Below are positions 22,556 through 24,875 of a DNA stretch of 24,875 bases, piece after piece (positions within the stretch are counted from its first letter, which is position 1; each line of letters starts with the position of its first letter). Made by a program: the position numbers and the translations under genes. Below the pieces are notes generated by a model. That model saw only the letters and a list, made by a program, of their open reading frames with translations. It searched no databases and had not been told where the DNA came from. The stretch is from Prevotella sp. (GTDB lineage Bacteria; Bacteroidota; Bacteroidia; Bacteroidales; Bacteroidaceae), in assembly GCA_021204605.1 (NCBI GenBank), contig JAJPZD010000189.1:1-24875 (forward strand), given 5' to 3'.

Positions 22556-23781
22556 CATATAACACGCACACATTATTCAACGGACTTAGGTTGATACACC
22601 TCTCGTCTTCCTCACCTGTGGTTTACTGCGGATACGAGATATGCGCGGGAACACGGGATGAGGAGGCATGTGAGGAAGGGATGGCGCATTTCTGCGAGCA
22701 TACCACTTTCAAGGGAACGATGCGGCGCAGTTCGATGCAAGTGCTTAACTGTCTTGAGAGAGTAGGTGGCGACTTGAATGCCTTCACCAATAAAGAAGAT
22801 ACTGTGTATTACACCGCCATTCTCAAAGACCACCTTTCGCTTGCCGTGGATTTGCTTACAGATATGGTGTTCCACAGCGTGTATCCACCGATGGAGTTGG
22901 AGAAAGAGAAAGAAGTTATATGTGATGAGATAGAGAGTTATAATGACTCGCCCTCTGAATTGATTTACGATGAGTTTGAGAACGCTATATTTGCGGGACA
23001 TCCCCTCGGACACAACATTCTCGGGCGGGCGGAACGGTTGAGGGAATATACCCATGATGATATAGTGCGTTTCACGGGAAAGTTCTACAAGCCAGAGAAT
23101 GCCATATTTTTCGCATACGGAGATATCGAGTTTGGAAAACTTGTTAGAATGTTGGAGAAGGCAACATGTGGTTTTCCTAATAACAAACCATTGATAAACG
23201 TGAAACCGAAGTTTCCTGTTCCTGCATACGTTCCAAAGGAGTTGACTATTGAGAAAAACACCCATCAGGCACACGTGATGATTGGAAACAGGGGATATGA
23301 CGTACATGATAAAAAACGTATGGCGTTATACCTGCTCAATAACATGATAGGTGGACCAGGGATGAATGCCCGACTGAATGTGGTGTTACGGGAGAAGCAT
23401 GGACTAGTATATACAGTTGAGAGTTCTACTGTGAACTATTCCGACACGGGAATATGGAGTACCTATTTCGGTTGTGATCCCGATGATGTGATAAGATGCC
23501 TGATGTTAGTAAGGCATGAGCTTGACAAGGTGATGCAAAAGCAGCTAACGGCAAGCCAGCTGTCAGCAGCAAAGAAGCAGATAAAAGGGCAAATCGGTGT
23601 GGCATGTGATAACCGGGAGAGTTTTGCTCTCGACTTCGGTAAGAGTTTCCTGCATTATGGTTGGGAGAAAGACATCACCGCACTGTTCAGGGACATTGAC
23701 AAGATAGCGGTGGAAGATATACAATTTGTGGCAAATGAAGTGTTTGACAAAGAGCGAATCACCACGTTGATATATAAATGA
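22552..23781 (+). CDS. M16 family zinc metallopeptidase, single-lobe, no signal peptide
   Basis: The 409-residue protein carries H46, E49 and H50 in HFCEH, and the distal ligand E126 (VICDEIESYND), so it appears active. It has one M16 and one M16_C domain, the size of bacterial processing-peptidase-like proteins (mitochondrial MPP beta relatives). It begins MTYNTHTLFNGLRLIH with no signal sequence, so it should act in the cytoplasm, unlike its exported neighbour. Translation is coupled to that neighbour through the ATGA overlap. It may work as a homodimer. The stop codon lies at the edge of a bidirectional terminator. Confidence 0.92.
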   Translation: MTYNTHTLFNGLRLIHLSSSSPVVYCGYEICAGTRDEEACEEGMAHFCEHTTFKGTMRRSSMQVLNCLERVGGDLNAFTNKEDTVYYTAILKDHLSLAVDLLTDMVFHSVYPPMELEKEKEVICDEIESYNDSPSELIYDEFENAIFAGHPLGHNILGRAERLREYTHDDIVRFTGKFYKPENAIFFAYGDIEFGKLVRMLEKATCGFPNNKPLINVKPKFPVPAYVPKELTIEKNTHQAHVMIGNRGYDVHDKKRMALYLLNNMIGGPGMNARLNVVLREKHGLVYTVESSTVNYSDTGIWSTYFGCDPDDVIRCLMLVRHELDKVMQKQLTASQLSAAKKQIKGQIGVACDNRESFALDFGKSFLHYGWEKDITALFRDIDKIAVEDIQFVANEVFDKERITTLIYK

Positions 23782-23806
23782 AAAACGCCCATGCAGAGCG
23801 TTTTTC
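23780..23806. terminator. Bidirectional intrinsic terminator between convergent genes
   Basis: A perfect 9-base-pair stem, GAAAAACGC (23780-23788) and GCGTTTTTC (23798-23806), encloses a 9-base loop. The A and T runs in the arms give a U tract in either direction. It overlaps the last two bases of the upstream stop codon and ends one base before the stop codon of the convergent reductase gene. Confidence 0.8.
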
Positions 23807-23807
23807 A

Positions 23808-24875
23808 TTATATTTCGTCTTTGCCTTGTTTCAGGCGTTCAACGAAGTCGTCGATGCGGCGCATTTCCTTCGGGATGTTTATCCGTTGAGGACAAAGGGG
23901 CCTGCATTGACCACATCCTATGCAGTGGCTTGCCTGACGGAGTTTCGGAACGCTGCGGTCATAACCGATAAGGAATGCACGGCGTGCGCGCCGATAGTCG
24001 GGGTGTTGTGTTCCTTTATTCGGCATGTTGCTCTCCTTTATACATTTATTGTAATGCAACAGGACGGCGGGGATGTCGATACCGTAAGGGCAAGGCATAC
24101 AGTATTTGCAATCGTTGCATGGGATAGTCTTGAGGTTGTAGATATCATCTGCAATTTCCTGTAGGAATGTTTGTTCGTCCTCTGTCAACGGTTTGAGAGG
24201 CGAATAAGTAAGGAGGTTGTCCTTGAGATGTTCCATGTAAGTCATGCCACTCAATACCGTGAGAACACCATCAGGCGTGCCTGCAAAGCGGAAAGCCCAA
24301 CTTGCCACACTGTTTTCAGGTTCACGAGTCTTCATTTTAGCGACGATAGCGTCAGGAACATTGGAAAGTCTGCCGCCCAACAGAGGCTCCATAACGATGG
24401 CAGCGATACCCCTTTTCTTTAATTCATCGTAGAGATAATCCGCATTAGTGTTTCGAGGATTAATCTCTTTTGCATAGTGCCAGTCGAGATAATTAAGTTC
24501 GATCTGAGCGAAGTCCCAATGATATTTGCCCTCATCGTGCCATTGCAGCAACATATCAAAGATACTGACATCACCATGATAAGAGAAGCCGAGATTTCTG
24601 ATACGTCCTTTTTCACGCTGCTCCACTAAGAAGTCGAGCATGCCGTTGTCCATATATCTGCCGTTGAAAGCAGCGAGGGCATCATCACCACCGCCAATGG
24701 AGTGAAGCAGGTAATAGTCGATATAGTCAACCTGCAATTCCTTGAAAGAATTTTCATACATCTCAATAGAGGCTTTTCTTGGCCATGTGCCAGGATTAGA
24801 GTTTGACAGTTTTGTGGCGACAAAATACTTATCACGAGGATGACGAGAAAGAGCTATGCCGGTAGAACTCTCAGA
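23808..24875 (-). CDS. Aldo/keto reductase with C-terminal 4Fe-4S ferredoxin-like domain, 5' end outside window
   Basis: The reading frame is open from the right edge, so the start is missing. The first visible residues (SESSTGIALSRHPRDKYFVATKLS) are already aldo/keto reductase sequence, which shows that the methionine at 24761 is internal. The conserved His of the active site is seen in DYYLLHSIG, and the barrel continues to about 24200. The C-terminal part has two cysteine clusters, CNDCKYCMPCPYGIDIP and CIGCGQCRPLCPQRINIP, each of the 4Fe-4S CxxCxxCxxxCP type. This is the COG1453-type oxidoreductase fusion common in anaerobes; the substrate is unknown. It converges on the M16 pair and shares their terminator. 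Confidence 0.92.
   Translation of the reverse strand, partial: SESSTGIALSRHPRDKYFVATKLSNSNPGTWPRKASIEMYENSFKELQVDYIDYYLLHSIGGGDDALAAFNGRYMDNGMLDFLVEQREKGRIRNLGFSYHGDVSIFDMLLQWHDEGKYHWDFAQIELNYLDWHYAKEINPRNTNADYLYDELKKRGIAAIVMEPLLGGRLSNVPDAIVAKMKTREPENSVASWAFRFAGTPDGVLTVLSGMTYMEHLKDNLLTYSPLKPLTEDEQTFLQEIADDIYNLKTIPCNDCKYCMPCPYGIDIPAVLLHYNKCIKESNMPNKGTQHPDYRRARRAFLIGYDRSVPKLRQASHCIGCGQCRPLCPQRINIPKEMRRIDDFVERLKQGKDEI

Noticed and set aside
22612..23307. 231-codon minus-strand frame
   Set aside because: It is fully antisense to the second M16 gene, which has clear catalytic motifs; the composition is not protein-like.
24759..24761. Methionine at 24761 as the start of the aldo/keto reductase
   Set aside because: The 38 codons upstream to the window edge are open and encode typical reductase sequence, so the gene is truncated by the window.
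1..24875. tRNA genes, CRISPR arrays, insertion sequences or attachment sites
   Set aside because: I looked for cloverleaf arms, spaced repeats, transposase motifs and duplicated ends and found none that I could support.

Overview
The window looks like chromosome from a member of the Bacteroidota, most likely a Prevotella-like member of the order Bacteroidales. The reasons are the repeated match of upstream regions to the phylum's -7 promoter element (TAnnTTTG, exact or nearly so before most transcription units), the protein families present (a BspA-type leucine-rich-repeat protein, a DUF4837 lipoprotein, an OMP_b-brl_3 barrel, a signal-peptide M16 peptidase paired with one lacking a signal), and C-terminal tails on secreted proteins that resemble type IX secretion sorting domains. 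I saw no tRNA, rRNA, CRISPR array or insertion sequence.

Region 1-4060 is accessory in character. It holds the 5' part of an AAA/DUF4143 ATPase gene running off the left edge and, upstream of it on the same strand, a complete MmeI-like single-chain restriction-modification gene. The ATPase promoter is bracketed by two copies of a dyad-symmetric element, the most striking regulatory structure in the window. A secreted BspA-like protein (4061-5083) is transcribed away from this pair.

Region 5094-9366 is a plus-strand housekeeping block: rlmN, a DUF4837 lipoprotein overlapping it by 4 bases, pdxA, and a flippase-like membrane protein. It meets aroB (minus strand) with only 5 bases between stop codons. 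Region 10645-13647 encodes a large outer-membrane barrel with a glycine-rich tail, followed by a strong hairpin terminator. Just beyond lies a 39-codon remnant of an HD-domain (SpoT-like) gene.

Region 13873-16725 (minus strand) pairs a secreted GH13 alpha-amylase, starting with GTG, with cobS 6 bases downstream. An orphan DUF2442 gene follows. Then come an O-methyltransferase and aroQ in one minus-strand unit, divergent from xerD. XerD's last codons are supplied by a 7-base tandem repeat. After a 390-base AT-rich gap come two overlapping M16 metallopeptidase genes, a bidirectional terminator, and an aldo/keto reductase with two 4Fe-4S motifs that runs off the right edge.

Functionally the window mixes core metabolism (shikimate steps aroB and aroQ, pyridoxal phosphate synthesis by pdxA, cobamide assembly by cobS), ribosome modification (rlmN), chromosome dimer resolution (xerD), envelope and secreted proteins, and one defence-type segment at the left end. 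I found no clearly new multi-gene system. The best candidate for something undescribed is the paired operator around the ATPase promoter.
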